Positions 55,411-62,825 are shown, numbered from the stretch's first letter. The stretch is DNA of 64,000 nt from Anaerococcus vaginalis ATCC 51170 (GCF_000163295.1 NZ_GG700527.1:1321837-1385836); one strand, 5' to 3'. Numbers and translations: made by a program. The notes: generated by a model from the sequence alone, not told the origin.

Positions 55411-56382
55411 TTATTTAGTAAATTGTTCCAAAACCCACATATAAGATTCTTCTGTAATTTTATTCCAATAATCCCAATCGTGGTCGAATTCTTTGCCGTC
55501 TTTTTTGAATTGTGTATTTATTTCAGATTTTTCTAAGTCTTTGTTGAATTTTTCTACATCTTCAATGTTTATTTTTGAATCGCCTTCGCTTGCTCTAATA
55601 TAAAATTTAATATCTTTTGTATTTTCATTTATAAAATTTGAAGGAAATTTTTCTTTATAAACTTCATCAGACCACATTTGCTTTCCATCTGAAAACGCCA
55701 TATAATTTCTCCTAATAAGGCTATCTTCATCAAGTTTGTCCCAAAGAGTTGGGGAAATCAAAAGAGCTTTTGAAAACAAATCTGGATTTCTTAGTGAGAG
55801 GCTTGCTGCCCCGTAGCCACCTACAGAAAATCCTCCGATTGCTCTTTTTGTTTTGTTTGCATCTGTTTTATATTTTCCATCAATTTCTTTTATAAGTTCC
55901 TCTTTTATAGCAGATTCCATTTTTTTATCATAGTCGCTATCTACAAAAAATGAAGAAAATCCATCAGCAAAGACAACAATCATTTTATTTTCTTTATCTT
56001 TCATAATTTTATCTAGCATATCTTTTGTATTTGATTTTTCAAGAATTGAAGAAGAATTTCCGCCAAAGCCGTGGAGCATATACAAAACTGGATATTTTTC
56101 ATCGCTTTTTTCATCATAACCATTTGGCAAATAAACTTTGTATTTCCAATTTTGTTTTAAAATTTCAGAATTTATTGACCCATCAACAACTTTTCCTTGG
56201 TCTTTTTTGTCAACATCAGATTTTTTATTTTTTTCTTCGTTTGATTTATTTGAATTCTTATTAGAATATGCAATTGTAGGATCTGATGAAGGATTTTCCT
56301 TGCTATTTTCATTTTTACATCCCCCAAAAATCAATCCCAAAGAAAGAATTCCTACCATTATTTTCACTTTATTTTTCATCAT
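55411..56382 (-). CDS. Lipoprotein alpha/beta-hydrolase, esterase D/feruloyl-esterase-like
   Basis: 323 residues from the ATG at 56382 (SD GAGGAGATTA; the frame opens earlier at 56445 but without an SD). It has a lipoprotein signal MVGILSLGLIFGGC with the lipidated Cys near residue 21. A Ser/Lys/Asn-rich linker follows, then an alpha/beta-hydrolase domain. The oxyanion region is VLYMLHGFGGNSSS, the nucleophile elbow GGFSVGGYGAASLSL, and the probable catalytic His is in EFDHDWDYW. The fold resembles XynZ-type feruloyl esterases and antigen-85-like proteins. The substrate, possibly an acyl or acetyl ester at the cell surface, is unknown. Monocistronic. Confidence 0.9.
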   Translation of the reverse strand: MMKNKVKIMVGILSLGLIFGGCKNENSKENPSSDPTIAYSNKNSNKSNEEKNKKSDVDKKDQGKVVDGSINSEILKQNWKYKVYLPNGYDEKSDEKYPVLYMLHGFGGNSSSILEKSNTKDMLDKIMKDKENKMIVVFADGFSSFFVDSDYDKKMESAIKEELIKEIDGKYKTDANKTKRAIGGFSVGGYGAASLSLRNPDLFSKALLISPTLWDKLDEDSLIRRNYMAFSDGKQMWSDEVYKEKFPSNFINENTKDIKFYIRASEGDSKINIEDVEKFNKDLEKSEINTQFKKDGKEFDHDWDYWNKITEESYMWVLEQFTK

Positions 56383-56544
56383 TAATCTCCTCAAAATAAT
56401 ATTGGTTTTATTATACAATATGGAAAAAAATTCTTCAATCCACAAATTTTTTCACAAATAAATGCCATATTTTTTACAAGATTAATCTAATTTAAATAAA
56501 TATTTAACTTTTTAATTTATAATTTCAAAAATAAAATCTCATTG

Positions 56545-56576
56545 TGATATAATAATTTTGCCTATTACTTAATAGG
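56545..56576 (+). promoter_or_regulatory. Toxin mRNA 1 promoter and 5'-end stem-loop
   Basis: Extended -10 TGATATAAT (56545-56553). The RNA would begin near 56560 with the hairpin CCTATT/AATAGG (56561-56576) at its extreme 5' end, as known for Fst-type toxin messages, where this stem limits translation. Confidence 0.65.
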
Positions 56577-56582
56577 TGAAAG

Positions 56583-56607
56583 GTGGTGATTGGATTGATC
56601 ACGTTCC
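56583..56607 (+). promoter_or_regulatory. Direct repeats DRa/DRb of module 1 at the toxin start
   Basis: GTGGTGATTG (56583-56592) and ATCACGTTCC (56598-56607) flank the TTG start at 56595. Exact copies occur beyond the terminator at 56725-56734 and 56742-56751, inside the antisense RNA. This lets the two RNAs pair across the ribosome binding site. Confidence 0.75.
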
Positions 56608-56687
56608 TAATGGAAAATTTTATTTTTCCCTTGTTGGTTGGTTTGATTTTATTTTTTGTAAAAAAATATTATTCCAAAAACAAGTAA
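56595..56687 (+). CDS. Fst-like type I toxin peptide, copy 1 (30 residues)
   Basis: The peptide begins MITFLMENFIFPLLVG and continues LILFFVKKYYSKNK: a single hydrophobic helix with a basic C-terminal tail. The PLLVGLIL core matches the Pxx(V)GLxL motif of Fst/par toxins, which insert in the membrane when unregulated. I prefer the TTG at 56595 (SD AAAGGTGG upstream) because the second copy has TTG at the homologous position and both give 30 residues. An ATG at 56610 would give 25. Repression is expected from the convergent antisense RNA. Family assignment rests on motif, size and locus layout. Confidence 0.8.
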   Translation: MITFLMENFIFPLLVGLILFFVKKYYSKNK

Positions 56688-56691
56688 ATAA

Positions 56692-56720
56692 AAAGACAGT
56701 AGTTCCGACCTACTGTCTTT
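56692..56720. terminator. Bidirectional terminator, module 1
   Basis: AAAGACAGTAG (56692-56702) and CTACTGTCTTT (56710-56720) form a perfect 11-bp stem with a 7-nt loop. T-runs lie on both strands, ending both the toxin mRNA and the antisense RNA. Confidence 0.9.
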
Positions 56721-56799
56721 TTTTGTGGTGATTGCACATTTATCACGTTCCATTCCTTGAAATTAATCAAGGGTTTTTTGACAAGAGTTTTCTTCTCTT
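56692..56799 (-). ncRNA. Predicted antisense antitoxin RNA, module 1
   Basis: A minus-strand promoter TTGAAA (56828-56833) and TATAAT (56806-56811), 16 bp apart, would start an RNA near 56799 that ends at the shared terminator, about 108 nt. It contains a CCTTGA/TCAAGG hairpin and the complements of the direct repeats that flank the toxin start. Confidence 0.7.
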
Positions 56800-56859
56800 A
56801 TCTAAATTATAACACAAAAGCCTATTTTTTCAAGGCTAATGATTTTCATTTATTTGTTG

Positions 56860-56891
56860 TGATATAATAATTTTGCCTATTACTTAATAGG
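56860..56891 (+). promoter_or_regulatory. Toxin mRNA 2 promoter and 5'-end stem-loop
   Basis: Extended -10 TGATATAAT (56860-56868). The predicted 5' end, near 56875, is followed at once by the hairpin CCTATT/AATAGG (56876-56891). Confidence 0.65.
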
Positions 56892-56907
56892 CGGAAGGCG
56901 GCGATAA

Positions 56908-56924
56908 GTTTGTTCGCCATAATA
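56908..56924 (+). promoter_or_regulatory. Direct repeat of module 2 at the toxin start
   Basis: GTTTGTTCGCCATAATA (56908-56924) covers the TTG start. It matches GTTTGTTCACCATAACA (57052-57068), beyond the terminator, at 15 of 17 positions. It does not resemble the module 1 repeats. Confidence 0.7.
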
Positions 56925-57002
56925 TTGGAAAATTTTATTTTTCCCTTGTTGGTTGGTTTGATATTGTTTTTTGTAAAAAAATATTTTTCCAAAAACAAGT
57001 GA
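56910..57002 (+). CDS. Fst-like type I toxin peptide, copy 2 (30 residues)
   Basis: The peptide begins MFAIILENFIFPLLVG and continues LILFFVKKYFSKNK. It differs from copy 1 in residues 2-6 and at one Tyr/Phe near the end; the PLLVGLIL core and basic tail are identical. It starts with TTG at 56910, and no ATG is available near the start. The strict conservation of the helix while the upstream nucleotides changed argues that the peptide is translated. Expected to be silenced by its own antisense RNA. Confidence 0.78.
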   Translation: MFAIILENFIFPLLVGLILFFVKKYFSKNK

Positions 57003-57007
57003 AAAAA

Positions 57008-57035
57008 AAAGACAGTAGTTCGCCCTACTGTCTTT
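57008..57035. terminator. Bidirectional terminator, module 2
   Basis: AAAGACAGTAG (57008-57018) and CTACTGTCTTT (57025-57035), 6-nt loop, with T-runs on both strands. Confidence 0.9.
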
Positions 57036-57106
57036 TTTTGGCAGTTGCCATGTTTGTTCACCATAACACCTTGAATAAATCAAGGATTTGTAAGAGTTTT
57101 TCTCTT
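57008..57106 (-). ncRNA. Predicted antisense antitoxin RNA, module 2
   Basis: Minus-strand TTGAAA (57135-57140) and TATAAT (57113-57118), 16 bp apart, would start an RNA near 57106 running to the shared terminator, about 99 nt. It carries the complement of the module 2 direct repeat. Confidence 0.7.
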
Positions 57107-57158
57107 AATTAGATTATATAACAAAAGCCTATTTTTTCAAGATTTCAAAATATTTTTT

Positions 57159-57231
57159 TGGAAAATATGGGACTTGAATCCCTGACTTTTTCACTTTAAA
57201 TCTTGTGCACTCCCACCTGAAGTAATTTCCA
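57159..57231 (-). other. tRNA-like relic (73 nt)
   Basis: Read on the minus strand the segment starts TGGAAATT and ends ATTTTCCA, so it can form a six-base-pair acceptor-like stem. It contains an intact T-arm (GGGATTCAAGTCCC) and a segment resembling a degraded D-arm. The anticodon arm has a 9-nt loop around GTG without U33. Probably a pseudo-tRNA, or chance; not a working tRNA. Confidence 0.25.
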
Positions 57232-57312
57232 AGTAAGATTATTTTTGCACATTAAAACTTAGAAGTCGATTTTATAAGATTTTTAAAAATTATTTTTGGG
57301 GAGTTTGAATTT

Positions 57313-57834
57313 TTATTTCCCTTTAGAATCTATGATATTTACTTGGCAAGACTTCATTGCTTCTAGAGCTATTTTGTGATTTTTTTCGTTTGTTGCCTTG
57401 CACAAATCTTCTATTACTGTTACTTCTGTATTTAATAGGGCGTTTTTTATGAGTATGGCATTTGAAAGTACACAAATATCTGTACAAATTCCTACCATAT
57501 AAATATTTTTGATTTTTTCTTTTTCATTTAATTTCTTTAAATATTCTACAAGTTCATAAGAACCAAATGATGGTTTGTCAATTATTTTGTGATTTTTTGT
57601 ATCAATTCTTATTTGCCAACCTTTTGAATTTTTTATGCAATGTTTTACTGGCAAATGACTTCCTTCTAGGCTTTCTAAATAATTTTCATCGTGTGTATCT
57701 CTTGTGAAAATTACTTCTCCATCAAAATTTTCTACTAAATTTTCTATTGGTTTTACAATCTTATCATTGCCTTTGTTTCCTAGCGCTCCATCTACAAAAT
57801 CATTTTGCAAATCAATTACTAATAATACGTCCAT
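57313..57834 (-). CDS. Isochorismatase-family cysteine hydrolase (nicotinamidase-like)
   Basis: 173 residues. The catalytic triad positions are visible: Asp in VIDLQNDFVDGAL (near residue 8-11), the Lys region near IIDKPSFGSYE, and Cys in MVGICTDICVLSNA (near 119). RDTHDENY resembles the metal-binding DxH of nicotinamidases. The family hydrolyses amides such as nicotinamide; PncA-like activity is plausible for NAD recycling but unproven. SD AGGAG. Single gene or loosely linked to the enoyl-CoA-hydratase-family gene upstream, from which a terminator separates it. Confidence 0.88.
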   Translation of the reverse strand: MDVLLVIDLQNDFVDGALGNKGNDKIVKPIENLVENFDGEVIFTRDTHDENYLESLEGSHLPVKHCIKNSKGWQIRIDTKNHKIIDKPSFGSYELVEYLKKLNEKEKIKNIYMVGICTDICVLSNAILIKNALLNTEVTVIEDLCKATNEKNHKIALEAMKSCQVNIIDSKGK

Positions 57835-57903
57835 ACTTTCTCCTTTTTGGTATTTTTATTAGTATATAACTTATATTTTTTTAAATCAACTTAGAAATTT
57901 TTA

Positions 57904-57934
57904 AAAAAATAAACCTAGGTTTTATCCTAAGTTT
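57904..57934 (-). terminator. Terminator of the enoyl-CoA-hydratase-family gene
   Basis: On the minus strand AAACTTAGG and CCTAGGTTT (57926-57934 / 57911-57919) with a 6-nt loop, followed by ATTTTTTT. The stem overlaps the stop codon. Confidence 0.75.
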
Positions 57935-58988
57935 ATCTTTCTTTATATAATTTTTCTATTCCTAGCAAGGATTTCATTTTTTCTACTGAAACTTGATCTA
58001 GTGATTTTTCTTTCCAATTTGGACTTTCTTTGTCTATTATTAATGACCTTATTCCTTCTTTCATTGTTCCTGTTTTTCTTGCGTATTTTAATATTTTTAG
58101 GTCAAGGTCAAAAACTTGGTCTTTGGTTAGGTTTTTGCAAATAAAATATTTTTCAAATTGTAAAAAAAGCATAAAAAGATTTCTTTCTTTTAAATTTTCC
58201 AATGTTTTTTTGGCAAAATCATCATCTTTATTTTCTTCTAGACTTTTTAAAATTTCTTCTATGCTTGAATGGGCAAAGTATTTTTCTAATTTTTCTTTAT
58301 TTTTTGAAATTTTTGAATTAGTATCTAATACCTTATATTTTTGTGTTTGTTTTTTTAATTCTTCTATTAATTTTTCTCCATCATATTTTTTTGATAGGGA
58401 AAATAAAATATTTAAAACTTTATCGTAATTTTTTGATTTTATATAAATATCTGCCAAATCATATTTTATTAAATCAGATGATGATAAACTTTCGCCACAA
58501 AGACCTAGATATTGTCCAAGGGCTTGGGGAAGTTTTGAAATATGTTTGCAGACTCCAACGTCTGGCACAAAACCTAATCTTGTTTCTGGCATAGCCCAAT
58601 TTACGCTTTCGTCTGCAATTATAAAATCTGAATTTACAGTAAGTCCTATTCCTCCGCCCATAACTATTCCAAAATAGTGGCTTATAATTGGTTTTTTGTA
58701 ATCTTTTACGTACTTATCTAAAACAAATTCTTCTTCATAAAATTCGTCTTTGTTTTTGCATTTATCATTTAAAAGGTAATCGTAATAAATTGATTTTAAA
58801 TCTCCGCCTGCACAAAATCCTTTTTGGCAAAGCGAATCAAATAAAATCGCCTTTATTTTTTTGTCATCTTCCCATTTTTTCAAAATCTTTTCTATATCTT
58901 TTACCATTTCCATATTCAAGGAATTGATTATTTCTGGTCTATCAAGGTAAATAATACCTACATTTTCTATAATTTTTTCTCTTATCAT
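57933..58988 (-). CDS. Enoyl-CoA hydratase/isomerase family, 3-hydroxyisobutyryl-CoA-hydrolase-like
   Basis: 351 residues, longer than ordinary crotonases (about 260) and matching the ECH_2/HIBCH subgroup. The CoA/oxyanion blocks are KGFCAGGDLKSIYYD (near 55-69) and HYFGIVMGGGIGLTVNSDFIIADES (near 104-128). PETRLGFVPDVGVCKHISKLP (near 133-153) carries the conserved Glu and Asp of hydroxyacyl-CoA hydrolases. Valine degradation is the textbook pathway, but no other valine-catabolic gene is nearby, so the substrate is open. SD AGGAG. Confidence 0.88.
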   Translation of the reverse strand: MIREKIIENVGIIYLDRPEIINSLNMEMVKDIEKILKKWEDDKKIKAILFDSLCQKGFCAGGDLKSIYYDYLLNDKCKNKDEFYEEEFVLDKYVKDYKKPIISHYFGIVMGGGIGLTVNSDFIIADESVNWAMPETRLGFVPDVGVCKHISKLPQALGQYLGLCGESLSSSDLIKYDLADIYIKSKNYDKVLNILFSLSKKYDGEKLIEELKKQTQKYKVLDTNSKISKNKEKLEKYFAHSSIEEILKSLEENKDDDFAKKTLENLKERNLFMLFLQFEKYFICKNLTKDQVFDLDLKILKYARKTGTMKEGIRSLIIDKESPNWKEKSLDQVSVEKMKSLLGIEKLYKER

Positions 58989-59061
58989 TTTAATCTCCTA
59001 TATTTAGGATATTTTCAAAATGAAAAATGTCAAGAAATTTACGCGTTAAATATTTTACAAA

Positions 59062-59877
59062 TTATTTAGTTCCTAAGGCTTTTAATGTGTCCCCATGAAG
59101 TTTTTCTTTGATATTTTTATCTTCTTTTACAAAATATGAATATAAAATATCAACCATAATAGAAATTGGAAATTGTGGGCTTATTGCATTTCCATAGTTT
59201 AAATGTTGTAATGATGGAACAAGGATTACTTCATCGCAATAATCTTGGTACAAATCTCTAACTTGTGAAGTTATAAGAACTGTTTTTGCATTTTTGTTGT
59301 GTGCTTGTGATAAAAAAAGCAAAACTTCACTTGTATTTCCGCTTATACTAAGTCCAAAAATTAGAGAATTTTCATCGTGAAAAGCTCCTCTCATTTTCAT
59401 TTGATCAGAATCTGTTATGGAATCTATATTTACTCCAATTCTCATAAATCTAAGTTCCATTTCGTTTGCTGCAAGTCCTGATGAGCCTTTTCCGCAAGCT
59501 ACAACTCTGTGAGCCTTGCTTATATATTTTATTACTTTTTTGATTTGACTTTCATCGATTAAGCTGTAGGTTTTGTTCAATAATTCTTGGTAAGTATTTA
59601 AAACTTGGCTTACATTTCCATTTATATCTTCATTTTTTTCTACAAAATCTTCCCCATATTGGTAAACAAATTCTCTGTATCCCCTAAATCCACATTTTTG
59701 TGCAAATCTTGAAAGGGAGGCTTGAGATACAAATAATTTTTCTGCTATGGTTTTGCTGGAAAAATCTTCTCTTTTGTTATTGTGAATGAAAAAATCTGCT
59801 ATATTTTTTTCAACTTCTGTAAAATTATCGTAATTTGATTCTATTATTTCTACAACGGATTTATTATAATAGTCCAA
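59062..59877 (-). CDS. RpiR/MurR-family transcriptional regulator (SIS domain)
   Basis: 271 residues from a TTG start at 59877 (SD GGAG, 6 nt). The N-terminal HTH_6 domain (about 1-80) contains KTIAEKLFVSQASLSRFAQKCGFRGYREF. The C-terminal SIS sugar-phosphate-binding domain (about 110-250) contains VVACGKGSSGLAANEM and GLSISGNTSEVLLF. It is the last gene of the nan cluster, 9 bp after the kinase gene, so it is likely to sense an amino-sugar phosphate and control sialic-acid use. Confidence 0.9.
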   Translation of the reverse strand: MDYYNKSVVEIIESNYDNFTEVEKNIADFFIHNNKREDFSSKTIAEKLFVSQASLSRFAQKCGFRGYREFVYQYGEDFVEKNEDINGNVSQVLNTYQELLNKTYSLIDESQIKKVIKYISKAHRVVACGKGSSGLAANEMELRFMRIGVNIDSITDSDQMKMRGAFHDENSLIFGLSISGNTSEVLLFLSQAHNKNAKTVLITSQVRDLYQDYCDEVILVPSLQHLNYGNAISPQFPISIMVDILYSYFVKEDKNIKEKLHGDTLKALGTK

Positions 59878-59886
59878 AATATTCTC

Positions 59887-60786
59887 CTATTTTTCTTCTT
59901 CCAAATCTCTAAAATTATAATAAGCTCCCAAGATTCCTGCTTGGTTTTGGTGTTTTGCAAATTTTAAGGTCATATTGTCGAAAAACCTTTTTTCCAAATA
60001 TAGGGAAATTTTTTCTTCAATTCTTTTTTTCAAATATTTTTCTTGTGCCATAATCCCTCCGCCTAGTACGACTGTATCAGGATTTAACATATAAGATAAA
60101 TTTGCAATTCCAAGTCCCAAAACATCACACATTTCATCAATTGCCTTTATGCAAATTTCATCGCCTTTTTTTGCATTTTCAAAAACTTTTTTTCCATTCC
60201 AAAAAGAAATATCTTCATTTTTTTCTTTAGCAACTTTTTCAACCAAAGTTTTTGCTGAGCCCAGATTTTCAAATTTATCATTTCTAATATTAATATATCC
60301 AACTTCAAAAGCTGAACCATTTGCCCCGTGGATTATTTTCCCATCAATTATTCCACATCCACCAATTCCTGTTCCAATTGTAAGAGTAAGACAAACTGAG
60401 CTGTCCTTTGATGCTCCAGATTTATATTCTGCATATCCTGCACAATTCACATCATTTTCAACCTGACAAGGAAGATCAAATTTTTCTTTGATTGCCTTTT
60501 TAAAATTTATTCCAATATAATTTGGTATTAAGTCTGATGCGTGATAAATTGAGCCGTTTTTTGTATCAACTACGCCTGCTGTTGAAATACAAACTCCCAT
60601 TATTTGGTCATTTTGATTTTTCTTTACAAAATTTTCTACGATTTTTATAACTTCATTTAGGATATGGTCTCCGCCTTTTTGGGCATTTGTTTCGATTTCA
60701 TAATTTTCTAAAATATTTGCCTTATCATCAATTAGTCCATATTTTATAGCTGTTCCGCCAATATCTATGCTTATATATTTTTTCAT
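59887..60786 (-). CDS. nanK: ROK-family kinase, probable N-acetylmannosamine kinase
   Basis: 299 residues. The N-terminal phosphate-binding motif ISIDIGGTAIKYGLID, VENDVNCAGYAEYKSG (near 103), LTIGTGIGGCGIIDGKIIHG (near 132-151) and GGGIMAQE mark a ROK sugar kinase. The usual ROK zinc motif CxCGxxGC is absent; the region reads EVGYINIRNDKFENLGSAKTL, as in some ManNAc/glucose kinases. Context between YhcH and the RpiR regulator in a sialic-acid operon points to ManNAc phosphorylation. SD AAAGGAG. Confidence 0.88.
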   Translation of the reverse strand: MKKYISIDIGGTAIKYGLIDDKANILENYEIETNAQKGGDHILNEVIKIVENFVKKNQNDQIMGVCISTAGVVDTKNGSIYHASDLIPNYIGINFKKAIKEKFDLPCQVENDVNCAGYAEYKSGASKDSSVCLTLTIGTGIGGCGIIDGKIIHGANGSAFEVGYINIRNDKFENLGSAKTLVEKVAKEKNEDISFWNGKKVFENAKKGDEICIKAIDEMCDVLGLGIANLSYMLNPDTVVLGGGIMAQEKYLKKRIEEKISLYLEKRFFDNMTLKFAKHQNQAGILGAYYNFRDLEEEK

Positions 60787-60799
60787 AATATCTCCTTTT

Positions 60800-60835
60800 A
60801 AAAAATAAGAGGCAAATGCTCATCACACTGCCTCT
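60800..60835 (-). terminator. Hairpin/T-run inside the nan operon (between yhcH-type gene and nanK)
   Basis: On the minus strand AGAGGCA and TGCCTCT (60829-60835 / 60808-60814) with a 14-nt loop, followed by TATTTTTT, then the nanK SD. It would lower expression of nanK and the regulator relative to the upstream genes. Confidence 0.65.
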
Positions 60836-60843
60836 ATTATATC

Positions 60844-61293
60844 CTATAATTTGATTTTAAAAATTGCTTTTTTAATTTTTTGTGGATTTTTAACTTTTAT
60901 GGCTGTCATATGACCATCATTAGGATAACAAATTAGAAAATCTCCCTCAGTTAAAATTACTGATGAATTTTTTTCGCCTTCCATTGCTTGATAATCATCT
61001 TCTTTTTTATAAGAACCCAAGTCCATATTATCGATAAAATTTAAATCAATTTGTTCACTTCCATCAAGCATAAGATGAAGATCGAGATAATCTTTATGAG
61101 CTTCCCAAAATCTATTTTCAGGAGTAGTTGTTTCATATTCTACGATATTTACAAAAAGTTCTTCTCCTTTTATAGGATGAGTCCCTTTTTCCATTTTTTT
61201 CATATCATTATTTTTATAAAAATCAAAACATTCTTTAATTTTTTCGCTTAGATATGAAAATTCATCTAATTTTTTTATATTTCCAAATATCAT
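60844..61293 (-). CDS. YhcH/YjgK/YiaL-family protein, probable sialic-acid anomerase NanQ-like
   Basis: 149 residues from the ATG at 61293 (SD GGAG, 6 nt; a TTG at 61305 lies over the SD). The start MIFGNIKKLDEF, the central EYETTTPENRFWEAHKDYLDLHLMLDGSEQIDL and the C-terminal FLICYPNDGHMTAIKV are the family signature, a cupin-like fold with metal-binding His and Glu residues. Members in sialic-acid operons are reported to speed anomer interconversion of sialic acids. Location between transporter and kinase agrees. Confidence 0.88.
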   Translation of the reverse strand: MIFGNIKKLDEFSYLSEKIKECFDFYKNNDMKKMEKGTHPIKGEELFVNIVEYETTTPENRFWEAHKDYLDLHLMLDGSEQIDLNFIDNMDLGSYKKEDDYQAMEGEKNSSVILTEGDFLICYPNDGHMTAIKVKNPQKIKKAIFKIKL

Positions 61294-61308
61294 TTCAAAC
61301 TCCAAATC

Positions 61309-62814
61309 TTAATTATAAATTGTTGTATTTTTTGGTAGTGTAGTTTCATTTCCCTTAACTTTATTGTAAATTGCTGATGCAACAAGTCCTACTACCAAAG
61401 ATACTACTATTGATATAATTGAATATGACCAGAAAGAAATTTTTGCTGGATCTACGAAGTATTTTATATAAATCATAACTCCACTTGCTGCAATAAAGGC
61501 AAGTGTTGCTCCAAATTTATTTGCAGTTTTTGTAAATGCTCCAAGGATAAATGTTCCTACAAGTATTCCCAAAACAAGTCCCATAAATCCATTAAACCAT
61601 TCGTAAGCTGATTTTATATCTCCGTTTGCCAAAATCATTGAAACGATTATTGCAAAGATTCCTACTATTAATGAAACTCTTTGACCGATTTTTGTTTGTT
61701 TTTCTAAACTTAAATCTTTATTTAAGCTTGCTTGAATATCCAAAGCCCAGCTTGATGCAACTGAGTTTAATCCTGTTGAAAGTGTTGATTGGCTTGCTGC
61801 ATAAATTGCTGCAAGTAAAATTCCTGTAAATCCTACTGGTAGCTCAAAAGCAATCCATGATGCAAAAATTTGATCTTGTTGTGCTGCTGGTGGCAATGGA
61901 TTTGCTTGAACTTTATAAAATACGTAAAGTCCTGTTCCTATTAAATAAAATACTGTTGCTATAAAAATTGATAGACAACCATTTGTTATCATCATTTTGT
62001 TTAATTTTTTTGTATCAGTTGTTGTTGTAAATCTTTGTACAATATCTTGACTTGAAACATAAGAGCCTATTGTGTTTAAGCCTGCTCCAAATATTAGTAA
62101 AAATATTGAATCCTTAAATATATTTGCATCAAATATTGGTTCGTTTACTGCTAAAAATTTGTGATTTGTGAAAAGCTCGTTTGCAACTGCTCCAAATCCA
62201 CCATTAATATTTGCCATCAAGTAAAATAGTCCAAAAGTTACTCCAATAAGTAAAACTGATCCTTGGATAAAATCTGTCCACAAAACTGATTTTAATCCAC
62301 CAGTATATGAATAAATTATTGCTATAACTCCCATGATTATAATCAAAATATTTACATTTATTCCCATAAGTTTTGATAAAACCATACATGGAAGATACAT
62401 TATAATTGACATACGACCAACTTGGTAAATTATAAACATAATAGCACCAAGAATTCTTAAACCTTTACTATCAAATCTTAATTCAAGATAATGATAAGCT
62501 GTGTCTATATCAAGTTTACTATAAATTGGTAAGAAAAATTTTATAGTAAAAGGAATTGCTACAAGCATTCCAAGTTGTGCAAACCACATAATCCAAGTTC
62601 CTGCATAAGAATTTCCTGCAAGAGAAAGAAAGGAAATCGGACTTAAAAGTGTTGCAAAAATAGAAACTGATGTTACCCACCAAGGCACTGTTCCATCGCC
62701 TTTAAAATATTCTTTGCCCTTCATTTCTTTTTTAGAAAAATGAAGACCTGCAAACAATACTGCTGCCAAATATACAATTAATATTGCTAAATCAATTTTT
62801 GTAAATCCCTGCAT
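61309..62814 (-). CDS. nanT: Sodium:solute symporter, probable sialic-acid transporter
   Basis: 501 residues with about thirteen hydrophobic segments. The SSS-family pattern is seen at SVSIFATLLSPISFLSLAGNSYAGTW (TM2 region, residues 50-75) and at SQSTLSTGLNSVASSWALDI (TM8-9 sodium-site region). The gene lies directly between the sialate lyase and the YhcH gene, which supports N-acetylneuraminate uptake coupled to sodium. The symbol nanT follows operon use; it is not the E. coli MFS NanT. Confidence 0.9.
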   Translation of the reverse strand: MQGFTKIDLAILIVYLAAVLFAGLHFSKKEMKGKEYFKGDGTVPWWVTSVSIFATLLSPISFLSLAGNSYAGTWIMWFAQLGMLVAIPFTIKFFLPIYSKLDIDTAYHYLELRFDSKGLRILGAIMFIIYQVGRMSIIMYLPCMVLSKLMGINVNILIIIMGVIAIIYSYTGGLKSVLWTDFIQGSVLLIGVTFGLFYLMANINGGFGAVANELFTNHKFLAVNEPIFDANIFKDSIFLLIFGAGLNTIGSYVSSQDIVQRFTTTTDTKKLNKMMITNGCLSIFIATVFYLIGTGLYVFYKVQANPLPPAAQQDQIFASWIAFELPVGFTGILLAAIYAASQSTLSTGLNSVASSWALDIQASLNKDLSLEKQTKIGQRVSLIVGIFAIIVSMILANGDIKSAYEWFNGFMGLVLGILVGTFILGAFTKTANKFGATLAFIAASGVMIYIKYFVDPAKISFWSYSIISIVVSLVVGLVASAIYNKVKGNETTLPKNTTIYN

Positions 62815-62825
62815 TTTATTTCTCC

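Larger units (their letters stand above)
56542..56834. repeat. Tandem repeat unit 1 of the toxin-antitoxin locus
   Basis: 293-bp unit repeated once more at 56857-57141 (period 315 bp). Both units begin TTGTGATATAATAATTTTGCC and end GCCTATTTTTTCAAG. Each contains a complete sense promoter, a peptide gene, a bidirectional hairpin and an antisense promoter. Confidence 0.9.
56857..57141. repeat. Tandem repeat unit 2 of the toxin-antitoxin locus
   Basis: 285-bp second unit. The peptide core, promoters and terminator are nearly identical to unit 1. Difference is concentrated in the direct repeats and start region. Confidence 0.9.

Noticed and set aside
57159-57231. A functional tRNA(His) with anticodon GTG
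   Set aside because: GTG sits in a 9-nt loop without U33, the D-arm does not pair, and the sequence does not resemble known tRNA(His). Only the T-arm and part of the acceptor stem look real.
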